From the NCBI GenBank assembly GCA_038146805.1, contig JAYQSH010000005.1, positions 977,517-1,041,516 of the forward strand: a stretch of 64,000 bases of DNA, given 5' to 3'. A program made the position numbers and the translations under genes. This document shows positions 1 through 8,877 of this stretch, one piece after another (positions within the stretch are counted from its first letter, which is position 1; every line of letters starts with the position of its first letter). The notes below the pieces were generated by a model, which made no database searches, was not told the origin of the DNA, and saw only the letters and a program-made list of their open reading frames with translations. This stretch comes from CAIYXB01 sp038146805. Lineage in GTDB: Bacteria > Cyanobacteriota > Vampirovibrionia > LMEP-6097.

Positions 1-1
1 C

Positions 2-616
2 AGTGAAGAACCAAGACAAAAAATTGTTAATGTTGAAGACTACTATGCTGGTGCATTACTTGATGAAGAGTCAGAAGCTGAAACTCAATATCAATATAGC
101 GACCAAGAAACTTACCAAGAATTTGAATATGAAGATGAAGACGTAGATCTCGCCTATGAAAATACAACAGAAGCAGATCAAGAAAGCTATTTTGATGCTC
201 AAAGGCTTAGCTCTAGACCGCTTTTTCAAAAGCAAGAAAGTGATTTTTCTTTGTTGAAATCAATCAGCATTGTGACTTTGATAATTTTTGCTTTGTTGAC
301 TTTTGTTTTTGTCTTTAAACCTTTTGCAAATTCAAATTCTCAAGATGAACTGCCTGCCATCACAAAAAACTCTAATACCGTGCTCAAACAAAAATTGATT
401 ATTACTAGTGGTAATTTTGTAAGTCAAAATTCTGCTTTGCTCTATCAAAAAAATCTTAAAGAAAGATTGGGAGTAAATTTAAAATTAATAAAAACCGATG
501 AGGTTTATACGATTCAAATTGGTGATGCTTATGCAAACCATGAAGATGCTTTGATTGTTTTTGATGAATTATCAAGATATTCTGTGAAAAATTTAGCTAT
601 AAAAGTTTCTCCTTAA
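2..616 (+). CDS. C-terminal part of a membrane-anchored SPOR-like protein (5' end outside window)
   Basis: The frame is open from the window edge, so the gene starts upstream. The first ~80 visible residues are very acidic and rich in Glu, Asp, Tyr and Gln. A hydrophobic segment follows (SIVTLIIFALLTFVFVF), then ~75 residues resembling a SPOR domain (FVSQNSALLYQKNLKERLG, later YTIQIGDAYANHEDAL). This gives a cytoplasmic acidic region, one membrane anchor and an extracytoplasmic domain. SPOR domains bind denuded septal peptidoglycan, so a role at the division site is an inference. A TTG inside the frame at 251 is not a credible start, because coding sequence continues upstream of it. The SPOR assignment rests on pattern only. 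Confidence 0.6.
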   Translation, partial: SEEPRQKIVNVEDYYAGALLDEESEAETQYQYSDQETYQEFEYEDEDVDLAYENTTEADQESYFDAQRLSSRPLFQKQESDFSLLKSISIVTLIIFALLTFVFVFKPFANSNSQDELPAITKNSNTVLKQKLIITSGNFVSQNSALLYQKNLKERLGVNLKLIKTDEVYTIQIGDAYANHEDALIVFDELSRYSVKNLAIKVSP

Positions 617-702
617 TTTAAAAGAAGATTTGTTTATAAGATAAATCCTAAGCTAAGCTTTGCAACAAGTAAATTTGTTAACAGAAGCTAAATTAATTTA
701 TT

Positions 703-888
703 TAAACTGCTGCTCTAAACTCCACCTGAACATAAAAATCTATAAAAGAAAGCCTCGCATAATCAATATTTAAATGACTCTCTCTGTCTTGTTTCATGCT
801 TTACTCATACATTCGAAAAAAACTCTCAAAAACCTATTATTTTCAATAGTTTTTAACTAATCAGGTGGAGTTTAGAGCAGCAGTTTTA
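703..888. mobile_element. 186-bp MITE with IS1-like terminal inverted repeats
   Basis: The termini match as inverted repeats (ACTGCTGCTCTAAACTCCAC on the left, its complement on the right). They are bounded by a perfect 9-bp target duplication, TAATTTATT, at 694-702 and 889-897. No ORF is present. The ends match those of the transposase-bearing IS at 13979-15018, and the left interior also resembles that IS, so this looks like an internal-deletion derivative mobilised in trans. Confidence 0.9.
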
Positions 889-903
889 TAATTTATTGAA
901 TCA

Positions 904-936
904 TGAGACAAAATGAACACGGTCCGAAGTGTCTCA
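904..936 (-). repeat. Single copy of the 37-bp hairpin repeat (minus orientation)
   Basis: TGAGACA and TGTCTCA arms enclose a core with ACACGGTCCGAAGTG. It is the same unit as the tandem array at 41301-41777 and lies between the MITE and the SdhC-like gene. Confidence 0.85.
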
Positions 937-973
937 TCACCATTGCTTTTATTTTTGAGGTAGAATAGATTTT

Positions 974-1648
974 ATGCTTAGTGCTTTACAAGATAATTTT
1001 TTACTTAGACGTTTACATTCTTTGTCTGGAATAGTGCCAATTGGATTGTTTTTGTTTTTTCATTTATTTGCCAATTCTACGGCGATTTTTAGTGCTGAAA
1101 ACTACAATACCATTATCAAATTTTTGAGAAGTATTCCTTTTTTAGAAATTGTTGAATGGATTGCATTGTTTGGTCCAATTCTTTTTCATGCTGTTTATGG
1201 CATTATCATTGTTAGAAGTTCTAAGCCAAACCATGTACAATACGGAAATTCAGAGAATTGGAGATATTTTTTGATGCGTGTCACTGGTATGATCGCCTTT
1301 GTTTATATAATTTTCCACGTTTTACAGTTTCGTACAGTTGAGCATTTAGATTACAACTACATAGCCAAATCAATGGTTGCGGGGCAAACTATACCTTTGT
1401 TGCCAGAGCTTCCGTTAATAAACCCTTTTAGCGTTTATTGGTTTTATATCATCGGAATTGTTTCTATTACTTATCATTTTGCTAATGGTATTTGGAGTTT
1501 TTGCATTACTTGGGGTATCACAGTAAGCAAAAAATCTCAGCAAGTAGTTGCTGTGCTTAGCTTTGGTGTTTTTCTGGTTTTAACTACGCTTGGTGTACTT
1601 ACAGCAAACCATCTTGCTGCTGCTGGTGCACAAATGCTTGCTTCATAA
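974..1648 (+). CDS. sdhC: Succinate dehydrogenase/fumarate reductase cytochrome b subunit (SdhC/b558-like)
   Basis: The 224-residue polytopic protein has about five membrane helices. The N-terminal signature RRLHSLSGIVPIGLFLFFH carries conserved His at about 15 and 30; further His residues lie inside later helices (LFHAVYG, FHVLQF, TYHFANG). These are typical haem ligands and quinone-site residues of the single-polypeptide di-haem b558 family. It would anchor SdhAB and pass electrons to or from quinone, consistent with menaquinone made by MqnA in this window. The flavoprotein and Fe-S subunits are not adjacent: the next gene starts 2 nt downstream and is a Rossmann oxidoreductase. The start ATG follows TTTTGAGGTAGAATAGATTTT, which contains a GAGGT ribosome site. 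Confidence 0.8.
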   Translation: MLSALQDNFLLRRLHSLSGIVPIGLFLFFHLFANSTAIFSAENYNTIIKFLRSIPFLEIVEWIALFGPILFHAVYGIIIVRSSKPNHVQYGNSENWRYFLMRVTGMIAFVYIIFHVLQFRTVEHLDYNYIAKSMVAGQTIPLLPELPLINPFSVYWFYIIGIVSITYHFANGIWSFCITWGITVSKKSQQVVAVLSFGVFLVLTTLGVLTANHLAAAGAQMLAS

Positions 1649-1649
1649 T

Positions 1650-2558
1650 ATGCCGCTAAAAACTTTGCTAATTGGTTTTGGTCCTTTAGGTGAAAACTTG
1701 GCAAAGCATTTAGAGTTTGACAAGCGCTTTAGTTTAAAAGCAATAATTGACAACGATCCATCTAAATCAGGGCTTGATTTTGCGGGCTTGAAAATTTCTC
1801 AAGATTTACAGATTTTACTAGAAACTGAAAGTTTCGACTTGGCTTTTATTGTGACGAGTTCTTTTTATGAGCAGATTGAAGATTTGATTTTTTTGTTGGC
1901 GCAACACAAAGTCAATATTGTTTCAAGTTGTGAGCAATTGATTTTTCCTGAGCCAAAGGTGCAAGACAAACTCAATCAACTTGCTAAAAAACATTCTGTG
2001 TTTATTTTAGGTACTGGTATTAACCCGGGCTTTTTAATGGATTATTTTTTGACTGTCTTGAGTATGCCTTTTGTAAATATTCGAGAGTTAGATTTTTTTA
2101 GAAGTATCAACACTGATTTCCGTAGGGATTCTTTCAAAGCCAAAGTTGGAGTGGGTTTGAGCTTACCAGAATTTAATGAGCAAAAAGAAAAAAATAAAAT
2201 TGGTCATGTGGGTTTTGAGCAAAGTGCAGATTTGCTCTTGCAATATTTTGCTTGGCAAAAAAAACATTCTCAAGAAACTATTGAGCCTGTGCTTGTTAAT
2301 TCAAGAGTTCAGGGTATCAAACAAAGTTTTTCTCTGCATTGTGAAGCAGATAAAAAAATCAATTTTAATTTTCTTGCTTATAAAGCAAATGAAGATTTTG
2401 ATAGTATCAAAATCTTTTTTACAGAGCAACAAGAGCCATTAGAAATTAAAATTAATAATGGTATCAATGGTGAGAATGCAACGGTTGCTATGCTCATGAA
2501 TACGGCTGTTAAACTAAGCTCTCACGAAGCGGGTTTTAAAACTATGTTAGATCTTTAG
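1650..2558 (+). CDS. DapB/diaminopentanoate-dehydrogenase-like NAD(P) oxidoreductase
   Basis: The ~302-residue protein begins LLIGFGPLGENLAKHL, a GxGxxG-type Rossmann fingerprint, and carries GTGINPGFLMDYFLTVLS, characteristic of the dihydrodipicolinate-reductase-like family that includes 2,4-diaminopentanoate dehydrogenase. The ATG at 1650, 1 nt after the sdhC stop, is preferred over an upstream TTG that would run through sdhC. The gene is probably co-transcribed with sdhC. The substrate is unknown; the family suggests amine or amino-acid dehydrogenation or a reductase step. Its 3' end overlaps the convergent rsfS by 17 nt. Confidence 0.6.
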   Translation: MPLKTLLIGFGPLGENLAKHLEFDKRFSLKAIIDNDPSKSGLDFAGLKISQDLQILLETESFDLAFIVTSSFYEQIEDLIFLLAQHKVNIVSSCEQLIFPEPKVQDKLNQLAKKHSVFILGTGINPGFLMDYFLTVLSMPFVNIRELDFFRSINTDFRRDSFKAKVGVGLSLPEFNEQKEKNKIGHVGFEQSADLLLQYFAWQKKHSQETIEPVLVNSRVQGIKQSFSLHCEADKKINFNFLAYKANEDFDSIKIFFTEQQEPLEIKINNGINGENATVAMLMNTAVKLSSHEAGFKTMLDL

Positions 2559-2958
2559 AAACTTGCTCCCATTCTAAACTTGGAATAAATACAGCATCTG
2601 CCCAAAGCTCTTCAAGGTTATAAAAATCTCTAGCTTCATCTTGAATTATATGTACAACAAAATCTATATAATCCAGTAAAAACCATTTTGCTCCGTAGCG
2701 CCCCTCTTTGTGAGCGGGTTCTATGCCAAGTTTGCTTAGGCTATTTTCAATATGACTTGCAATTGCTTTAAGCTGTGGAGCTGTTGCCGCAGAAGCAATT
2801 ACTATAAAGTCAGCGATATCTTGTAAATGTAAAATATCGATAACTTCGATATCTTCTGCTTTTTTATCGTCTGCTAAACGTGCTGTGTAATAAACTAATT
2901 CTTTAATGTCATCAAGATTATTAGGAGTTTTGTTTTGAGCTATTTTAAATTCTGAAAT
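2542..2958 (-). CDS. rsfS: Ribosomal silencing factor RsfS, apparent ATT start
   Basis: Translating the minus strand gives an RsfS protein: ARLADDKKAEDIEVIDILHL, then DIADFIVIASA, later EGRYGAKWFLLDYIDFVVHI and FYNLEELWADA. RsfS binds ribosomal protein uL14 and blocks subunit joining in stationary phase. No ATG, GTG or TTG occurs between the in-frame TAA at 2971-2973 and the conserved core. An ATT at 2958-2956 sits 8 nt after AAAGG and gives about 138 residues. The gene is third in the mreB-mreC-rsfS operon, 12 nt after mreC. Product identity is firm; the start is an inference. Confidence 0.88.
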   Translation of the reverse strand: MSEFKIAQNKTPNNLDDIKELVYYTARLADDKKAEDIEVIDILHLQDIADFIVIASAATAPQLKAIASHIENSLSKLGIEPAHKEGRYGAKWFLLDYIDFVVHIIQDEARDFYNLEELWADAVFIPSLEWEQVSKDLT

Positions 2959-2970
2959 TTTTCTATCCTT

Positions 2971-3762
2971 TTACTTTAAAACAAAAACATTTTTTGTTTG
3001 CTCCAAGTCCGCATGATAAGCGATTTCTACCACTAAATCCACTTTGTTTGGGTTTTTTGCTACAAGTGAAACTGTACCCACTGGAAAATTTTCTGGGTAA
3101 GGACAAATATCATTATCGGTACAAATACCAGAACTAACAATTTCGTCTCCAGCTTGTATTTTGCTATCTATGGTGATAAATTGCAATTTGCCTTTTTTTG
3201 CCTTACTGCCATTTAGAATGCAGTATTGATTTAAACGTTTGACTTTTACTCCCATGCGCCAATCAGGATTTGAAATTAATTGTACGATAGCTGTTTTATC
3301 AGCAACTTTTTTTATTTGCCCAATTACACCTTGGTCATTGACAACACCTCTTCCTAAGACGATTCCGTCTTTTGTACCTTTGTCAATGATAAATTGTTTA
3401 TGCCATAGATCTGGACTGCGTCCTATAACTTCTGCTTGAATTGTTGCTTTGAGACTTTTTGCTTTTAATTTGGCAAAGTCTTTTTTTGCTTGGGCTTTTT
3501 CAAGTTCTGCTTTTAAATACTTGTTCTCTACATTGAGTTCTTGGTTTTCAATGTCTAATTTATCTGCATGAGCTTGAGCTTGTAATAATGTGAGTGCTTC
3601 TTCTTGAGTGCGTTTGATGTTTTTTACGCTTCGGTTGAGGTATGCAGAACTATTTTTATAAACAAATAAACCAAACGCTGTTAATGGACGAGCAAAAACC
3701 CATAAGACAATTACAAAAACAAAAACACTAACTAAGAGATTTTTATGTTTGAAAAAATTCAT
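2971..3762 (-). CDS. mreC: Rod-shape-determining protein MreC
   Basis: The 263-residue protein has one N-terminal transmembrane segment (NLLVSVFVFVIVLWVFA), a coiled coil at about residues 50-105 rich in Leu/Lys/Glu, and the MreC beta-domain (EVIGRSPDLWHKQFIIDKGT, GRGVVNDQGVIGQIKKV, SNPDWRMGVKVKR). MreC is the periplasmic scaffold of the elongasome and couples MreB filaments to peptidoglycan synthases. It starts 1 nt after the mreB stop and is followed by rsfS; no mreD is visible. Transcription most likely comes from the mreB promoter. Confidence 0.95.
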   Translation of the reverse strand: MNFFKHKNLLVSVFVFVIVLWVFARPLTAFGLFVYKNSSAYLNRSVKNIKRTQEEALTLLQAQAHADKLDIENQELNVENKYLKAELEKAQAKKDFAKLKAKSLKATIQAEVIGRSPDLWHKQFIIDKGTKDGIVLGRGVVNDQGVIGQIKKVADKTAIVQLISNPDWRMGVKVKRLNQYCILNGSKAKKGKLQFITIDSKIQAGDEIVSSGICTDNDICPYPENFPVGTVSLVAKNPNKVDLVVEIAYHADLEQTKNVFVLK

Positions 3763-3763
3763 C

Positions 3764-4816
3764 TTAATTTAAAGCGGGCTCTCCAGCGTTTTGCAGAACT
3801 CTTTTGAGGTTTTGATCTACTAAAACTCTTCCTGTTCCAAGTACCACGCAAGAAAGAGGATCGTCTGCGATATGAACAGGTACTTCGGTCTCGTGAGTAA
3901 TCATTTCATCTAAACCTTGTAACAAGGCACCACCACCAGCAAGTACAATACCTCTATCGTAAATATCAGAAGCAAGTTCTGGAGGTACTCTTTCTAAAGT
4001 TCTTTTTACAGAATCAATAATTTGCGATAAAGGCTCTGCCATAGCTTCTCTGATTTCAGGTCTAGAAATTAAAACTGTTCTTGGAAGTCCGTTTAATAGA
4101 TTTAAACCTCTCACTTCTAATTGATCTTCATCAGAATTATCATCAATTCTAAAAGCTGAGCCTAATTTGATTTTTACCATTTCAGCTGTAGTTTCACCAA
4201 CTGCTAGGTTATAAACTTTTTTCATGTAAGAAATAATTGATTCGTTTAGTTCGTCACCAGCAACTCTTACACTCTCAGAGATAACGATTCCAGAAAGTGA
4301 TGTGATCGCAACTTCTGTAGTACCACCACCAATATCAACAATCATGCTACCGATTGGATCTGCTACTGCAAGTCCAGCACCAATTGCTGCAGCCATTGGT
4401 TCTTCTAATAAGAAAACCTCACCAGCGCCAGCATTTTCTGCCGCTTCTCTAACTGCTCTTCTTTCTACTTCTGTAATTCCAGATGGGATACCAACAGCAA
4501 TCCTTGGTTTGCTTAATGGTCTAAAGCTTCCCTTGCCATTAGCTTTTTCTAAAAAATATTTCAACATTAATTCTGCATGCCTAAAATCTGCAATCACACC
4601 ATCTCTAAGAGGTCTTGTTGCAATGATGTGAGCTGGAGTTCTACCTATCATAGCTCTTGCTTCCTCACCAACGGCAAGTACATCGCCAGAATCTCTGCTG
4701 ACGGCAACCACACTTGGCTCCCTTAAAATAATGCCACCTTCTGAAGTGCACACTAATGTATTTGCGGTACCTAAGTCAATACCTATATTTTTAGAAAACT
4801 TATCGAAAAAACCCAT
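3764..4816 (-). CDS. mreB: Actin-like cell-shape protein MreB
   Basis: The 350-residue protein is full length for MreB. The N-terminal phosphate loop NIGIDLGTANTLV is followed by MIVDIGGGTTEVAITSLSG (phosphate 2) and IVLAGGGALLQGLDEMI (adenosine motif). It forms membrane-associated filaments directing lateral wall growth. It is first in an operon with mreC and rsfS and divergent from the ABC transporter ATPase gene. The start ATG lies only 7 nt downstream of a TATAAT box, with no ribosome-binding site, so a leaderless transcript is likely. Confidence 0.97.
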   Translation of the reverse strand: MGFFDKFSKNIGIDLGTANTLVCTSEGGIILREPSVVAVSRDSGDVLAVGEEARAMIGRTPAHIIATRPLRDGVIADFRHAELMLKYFLEKANGKGSFRPLSKPRIAVGIPSGITEVERRAVREAAENAGAGEVFLLEEPMAAAIGAGLAVADPIGSMIVDIGGGTTEVAITSLSGIVISESVRVAGDELNESIISYMKKVYNLAVGETTAEMVKIKLGSAFRIDDNSDEDQLEVRGLNLLNGLPRTVLISRPEIREAMAEPLSQIIDSVKRTLERVPPELASDIYDRGIVLAGGGALLQGLDEMITHETEVPVHIADDPLSCVVLGTGRVLVDQNLKRVLQNAGEPALN

Positions 4817-4823
4817 GCGAATT

Positions 4824-4853
4824 ATTATACATTAAGCGATATCCAGATTGCAT
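4824..4853 (-). promoter_or_regulatory. mreB promoter (minus strand), leaderless configuration
   Basis: Reading the minus strand, ATGCAA (4853-4848) is separated by 18 nt from a perfect TATAAT (4829-4824). The -10 ends 7 nt before the ATG of mreB, so the transcript should begin at or next to the start codon. Confidence 0.65.
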
Positions 4854-4942
4854 GATTAATGTGACTGAATCGGATTAATAAAACTTAAGGAAAAACTTTT
4901 GTCGAGCAAGTTCTTTGGGGGAAATGTTATAGACTGTTTACA

Positions 4943-5941
4943 ATGGCAATTTTTGAGACTAGCCAAGCCCCCCTATTAAAGGTAGAGAAGCTTTCAAAAA
5001 GCTTTTGTGTTGCAAGAGATTTTTTTGGAAGAACTAAAAAAACATTAAGAGCTGTACATAATGTAAGTTTTGATATTAAAGCCGGGGAGTGTTTATCTAT
5101 TGTTGGCGAGTCGGGCTGTGGTAAGTCAACAACTGCACGTTTGATTATGAACTTGATTCAGCCTGATTCAGGTGCGGTGATATTTTTAGATGAAAACCTT
5201 TTGACCCTTAAAGCTTCCGAGTTAAGAGAAAAAAGAAAAAATTTTCAAATGGTTTTTCAAAATCCTTTTAGTAGTCTTGACCCTCGTTACACGGTTTTTG
5301 ATTCTATAAAAGAGCCTTTAGAGTTGCATAATTTTGGGAGCCCCGAAAAAATAAAAGCTAGAGTTTATGAACTCTTGAAGCTTGTAGATTTACCCGCAGA
5401 ATTAGCTTGTAAATATCCTCATGAATGTTCTGGAGGTCAAAACCAAAGAGTTAGCATCGCAAGAGCAATTGCTTTAAATCCAAAACTTTTGGTATGCGAT
5501 GAAGCTTTAAGTGCGCTTGATGTTTCAGTGCAAGCAAATGTTTTAAAACTTTTAAAAAAACTGCAAAAAGAATTAGATATAAGTTTTTTGTTTATTGCAC
5601 ATGATTTAGCTGTAGTTAAAAAAATTTCTGATCGTGTTGCGGTCATGTATTTAGGTGAAATCGTTGAGCTTGCAGAAACAAAAGAATTATTTGCAAATCC
5701 TAAGCACCCTTATACCAAGGCTTTAATAGCATCAGCACCAATCGCTGACCCTAAGCAAAGAGATCGTGAAAGATTTTTTTTGCAAGGTGAGATTCCAAAA
5801 GCAACCGAGATTCCCCAAGGTTGTCCTTTTAAAACTCGTTGTCCAGAAAAAATTGATAAGTGTGAAAGTTGCATTCCGCAAAATGTTGAGCTTGATGCTT
5901 CTTTGCCGCACCAAGTTATGTGTCATTTATACGAGTCTTAA
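4943..5941 (+). CDS. Oligopeptide/dipeptide ABC transporter ATP-binding protein (OppF/DppF type)
   Basis: The 332-residue ABC ATPase has Walker A GESGCGKST (about residue 62), a Q-loop in MVFQNPFSSLDPRYTV, signature SGGQNQRVSIARAIA (unusual NQ where RQ is usual), Walker B LLVCDEALSALD and H-loop IAHDLAVV. The C-terminal oligopeptide/nickel transporter extension with Cys residues (GCPFKTRCPEKIDKCESC) assigns it to the OppF/DppF subfamily, whose extension can hold an Fe-S cluster. A DppB-type permease at 21313-22374 may be its partner, though far away. The ORF ends within 1 nt of a truncated 232-bp repeat, which could have trimmed the tail. Confidence 0.85.
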   Translation: MAIFETSQAPLLKVEKLSKSFCVARDFFGRTKKTLRAVHNVSFDIKAGECLSIVGESGCGKSTTARLIMNLIQPDSGAVIFLDENLLTLKASELREKRKNFQMVFQNPFSSLDPRYTVFDSIKEPLELHNFGSPEKIKARVYELLKLVDLPAELACKYPHECSGGQNQRVSIARAIALNPKLLVCDEALSALDVSVQANVLKLLKKLQKELDISFLFIAHDLAVVKKISDRVAVMYLGEIVELAETKELFANPKHPYTKALIASAPIADPKQRDRERFFLQGEIPKATEIPQGCPFKTRCPEKIDKCESCIPQNVELDASLPHQVMCHLYES

Positions 5942-5942
5942 G

Positions 5943-6049
5943 GGGCGTGCTTCCAAACCCGTAATAAGTATCTCGAGTCTTTAGATTTGGGCATAAGTAG
6001 GGTTTGGTTAGACACGCCTAACAAAAGAATCAAACACCGTCGCTTACTA
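5943..6049 (-). repeat. Truncated copy of the 232-bp structured repeat
   Basis: Starting with GGGCGTGCTTCC, this matches the reverse complement of the right ~107 bp of the full repeat at 48460-48691. Homology stops abruptly at CACCGTCGCTTA, so the hairpin half is missing. Confidence 0.85.
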
Positions 6050-6464
6050 GAAGATTAGCCTCAGCATCTTATGCTGAATTATTTTTCTTAGGGCTCTCAA
6101 TTTTAATAAGTTTTTCAAAAACCTCAGGTTTATATACAGATGGTGAAATTTGGGGTTTGTGTAATGCTTTGCCCGAGCGATAGTCCCAGTAGGCATGTTT
6201 TGTTGGGTGCAATCTTGAAAATCTCTTTAGAATGGCTATCACTTGTTTAATTGGCAAATTTGCTTTTTGAAAAAGATTAAAGCTTAATTGATAGATTGCG
6301 TGCCTGTATTCTTCTGCTCCTTTAACTTCTCTGTTTGAATTTTGTGCTTGTGTTTTTTTTAAAATTGTTTTGAATATATTTAAGCAATTTTTAGAATCTA
6401 GATTTATAAAATTCACTAGTTTGTTTGCAAAGTCAAATTCTCTTTTGTTGAGAAAATGCATAAA

Positions 6465-7631
6465 GGATGCACTGAAAAATAATTTCGTATAAATTCCTCT
6501 TTAAAGCTAGTCTATGATTGAGTTTGATGTTAAAATCAGTACATGCAAAGCACCTTCTTAGACATAGTAAATACAGGCAAAAACCCAACAAAAGCCGCTA
6601 AATTCCTTGAAGAAATAGACAAAGTTATACCTTGGTACCGAATTAATAAGGTTTTAAAGAAATGGAAGGACTCGATCTTGGCAGAAAAGGCTACAGACCT
6701 GAAACTATGTTTCGTATGTCTTTACTGAAAGATTTCTATGGCTTGAGTGATTATGATACTGAAGAACAAATTAATGATCGTCTTTCATTTCGTAAATTTA
6801 TGCAGCTAGGCGTAGACGAAACGTCCCCTGATGAAACAAGTCTCTGTAAATTTAGAGCTTGGTTAACACAAAACAACAAACAAGAAGAACTGTTCAAAAT
6901 CGTCAATCGCTATCTAAATGATCAAGGTTGTTTTGTCAAAAAGGGTGCTTTGATTGATGCAACTATTATTGAAGCTCCAATAAATAAAAGCAATGGTAAA
7001 AAAGAATGGGTTGATAAAGATGCTAGTTCCACTAAAAAAGGATCAACCTGGTATCGTGGTTACAAGGCTCACATGGGTTTAGATTTTGGCTCAAACTTAA
7101 TTGCTGACATAGTTACAACAACAGCTAAAGTTGCTGATACTGTCATCTTTGACCTACTGCTTCCAGCTTATGCAAAAGCGGTTCTTGCGGACAAAGGTTA
7201 CTACAGCCAGGAACGGAAACGAGAGTTACGAAGAAGTGGAATTTTTTGTGGAATCTTGGATAAAGCAGCACGAGGTAGAAAACTTTCAAACTCTCAAAAG
7301 AAACGTAACAAAAAATTATCATCAGTCAGAGCCTATGTTGAACATCCGTTCAACGCAATAAAGAATTGGTTTAAATTTAGGAAAACCCGTTATGTTGGAA
7401 TTATAAAAATTCTGCTCAAATATTCATGCTAGCTACACTTTACAATCTTCATAGAGTTAGAAAGATCTTAGAACCAGAACCATACTTTGCATGATTTTAG
7501 GGAGTAGTGTATCTAAAAAGCCCTGAAAATAAGGAATATATCAAAATTAAGCAAGTTTTAGGTAGCTAAAAGAGCTAGAAACAGGCATTTCTATTACTTC
7601 ACAAGAAAATTCTTTAATTTTCAGTGCATCC
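6465..7631 (+). mobile_element. IS5-family insertion sequence, copy 1 (1167 bp, inactivated)
   Basis: Inverted termini GGATGCACTGAAAA / TTTTCAGTGCATCC are flanked by a 4-bp duplication TAAA (6461-6464 and 7632-7635). It is nearly identical to the 1169-bp copy at 51257-52425. The 2-bp difference in length corresponds to two single-base deletions in the transposase gene. Confidence 0.93.
6543..7494 (+). pseudogene. IS5-family transposase, two frameshifts
   Basis: Compared with the intact 317-residue copy at 51335-52288, one base is missing near 6672 (GACTCGATC against GACTCCGATC) and one A near 7406 in an A-run. These split the reading frame into three. The catalytic regions LIDATIIEAP, VLADKGYYSQ and YVEHPFNAIK are present but spread over the broken frames. 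Confidence 0.93.
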
Positions 7632-7888
7632 TAAAAATTTCTTGAAAAAAAACTTCGGGGTTTTTAATTTGGCGATTTTTATTTAAAATTTTTAATTTAA
7701 ATTCTAGTGCTGTCGGGCATTTACAAGATCTTAACTCTTGTGCAATTCTATGGCGAGGCATGGTTTTTAGCCATTTTTTTTTGAGTAGCAATATTAAATT
7801 CTTGAATTTGCATAAAAATAAGAAAAGTTTCAGATAATATATAATAACAAGTTCTTGTGGAATAATTTAATTGGTATATTTTTTCTTT

Positions 7889-8833
7889 ATGAAAATAACT
7901 GAAGCTATAAATGAAAACACTCAAAACTTAGATTTGAAATCTACACAAGAGTTGTTAGAAATTTTTATTAATGAAGAAGATGCTGTGACTAAAGCTTTGG
8001 AGCAGGCAAAATATCAAATTGCTGGTGTTATTGATCAAATATTTTTGCGAATAAAAGATTATCGTGAAATTTATCAGTCTTATACGGGTAACGAACAATA
8101 TACTGGTCCAAGAATTTTTTATTTTGGTGCTGGTACAAGTGGTAGGCTTGCAATTTTAGATGCGTCAGAATGTCCGCCAACATTTTCATCACATCCAGAT
8201 ATGTTTAATGCTGTTATTGCAGGTGGTAATAGAGCCATCACACAAGCAATAGAAAATGCTGAAGACAATTCTGCTGAAGCTCGCTCCTATGTAGAGCAAC
8301 ACTGCGGTCCAAAAGATATCGTGATTGGTATCAGTGCTAATGGTGCAGCGCCCTTTGTAAAAGGTGCTATTGATGCCGCTCGCGACAAAGGTTTATATAC
8401 GGTAGCTATTGCAAATAATCGAGATGCTGAAATTTTTAAAACAGCACAAGAGGTTATTTATTTGGATACTGGTGCTGAAATTATTACAGGTAGTACTCGT
8501 CTGAAGGCAGGTACTGCGCAAAAAATAGTTTTGAATATGATTAGCAGTTCATTGATGATTAAAGTTGGAAAAGTCTATGACAACTTGATGGTTGATTTGC
8601 AAGCAAAAAATAAAAAATTAAAACAAAGAGCAATGCACTTAGTTCAAAGAATTACTGGAGTGCAAGATGAGAAAAAAATAACGACAGTTTTGCAAGAATG
8701 TTCTTATAAAGTTAAAGTTGCTATTTTGATGCTTGAAAAAAATGTAAATGCTGCTGAGGCACAACGTTTACTCGAAATAAATGCAAATAATTTAAGAGAA
8801 AGTTTGATAAAGGGTATTAACAGTTTTATTTAA
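7889..8833 (+). CDS. murQ: N-acetylmuramic acid 6-phosphate etherase
   Basis: The ~314-residue SIS-domain protein carries FGAGTSGRLAILDASECPPTF and DIVIGISANGAAPFVKGAI, the MurQ signatures. It cleaves the D-lactyl ether of MurNAc-6-P to give GlcNAc-6-P in peptidoglycan recycling, which fits with NagZ elsewhere in the window. The start is placed at MKITEAINENT (7889), six codons inside the longest frame, because the family begins there. A TGGTATATT box ends 8 nt before this ATG, another short-leader arrangement. No murK or anmK neighbour is seen. Confidence 0.93.
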   Translation: MKITEAINENTQNLDLKSTQELLEIFINEEDAVTKALEQAKYQIAGVIDQIFLRIKDYREIYQSYTGNEQYTGPRIFYFGAGTSGRLAILDASECPPTFSSHPDMFNAVIAGGNRAITQAIENAEDNSAEARSYVEQHCGPKDIVIGISANGAAPFVKGAIDAARDKGLYTVAIANNRDAEIFKTAQEVIYLDTGAEIITGSTRLKAGTAQKIVLNMISSSLMIKVGKVYDNLMVDLQAKNKKLKQRAMHLVQRITGVQDEKKITTVLQECSYKVKVAILMLEKNVNAAEAQRLLEINANNLRESLIKGINSFI

Positions 8834-8877
8834 TTGCCATATTTTCTTTGCTTGTATTGAGCTAAAATACTATATTG

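Larger units (their letters stand above)
6069..7761 (-). pseudogene. Unknown ~173-residue protein gene split by an IS5 insertion
   Basis: The 3' part (6069-6461) encodes 130 residues from MHFLNKREFDFANK to SPKKNNSA. Removing the IS at 6465-7631 and one TAAA duplication joins it in frame to 7632-7761, which encodes MPRHRIAQELRSCKCPTALE and ends NPEVFFQEIF. The reconstructed product is about 173 residues, Lys-rich and without membrane segments. I do not recognise the family. The ATG at 7761 is the natural start of the rebuilt gene; the apparent ATG at 6461 is an internal Met at the insertion edge. Confidence 0.75.

Noticed and set aside
1590..1649. Longer N-terminus for the DapB-like protein
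   Set aside because: It would overlap the sdhC coding sequence and does not resemble the family; the ATG at 1650 starts one codon before the Rossmann motif region.
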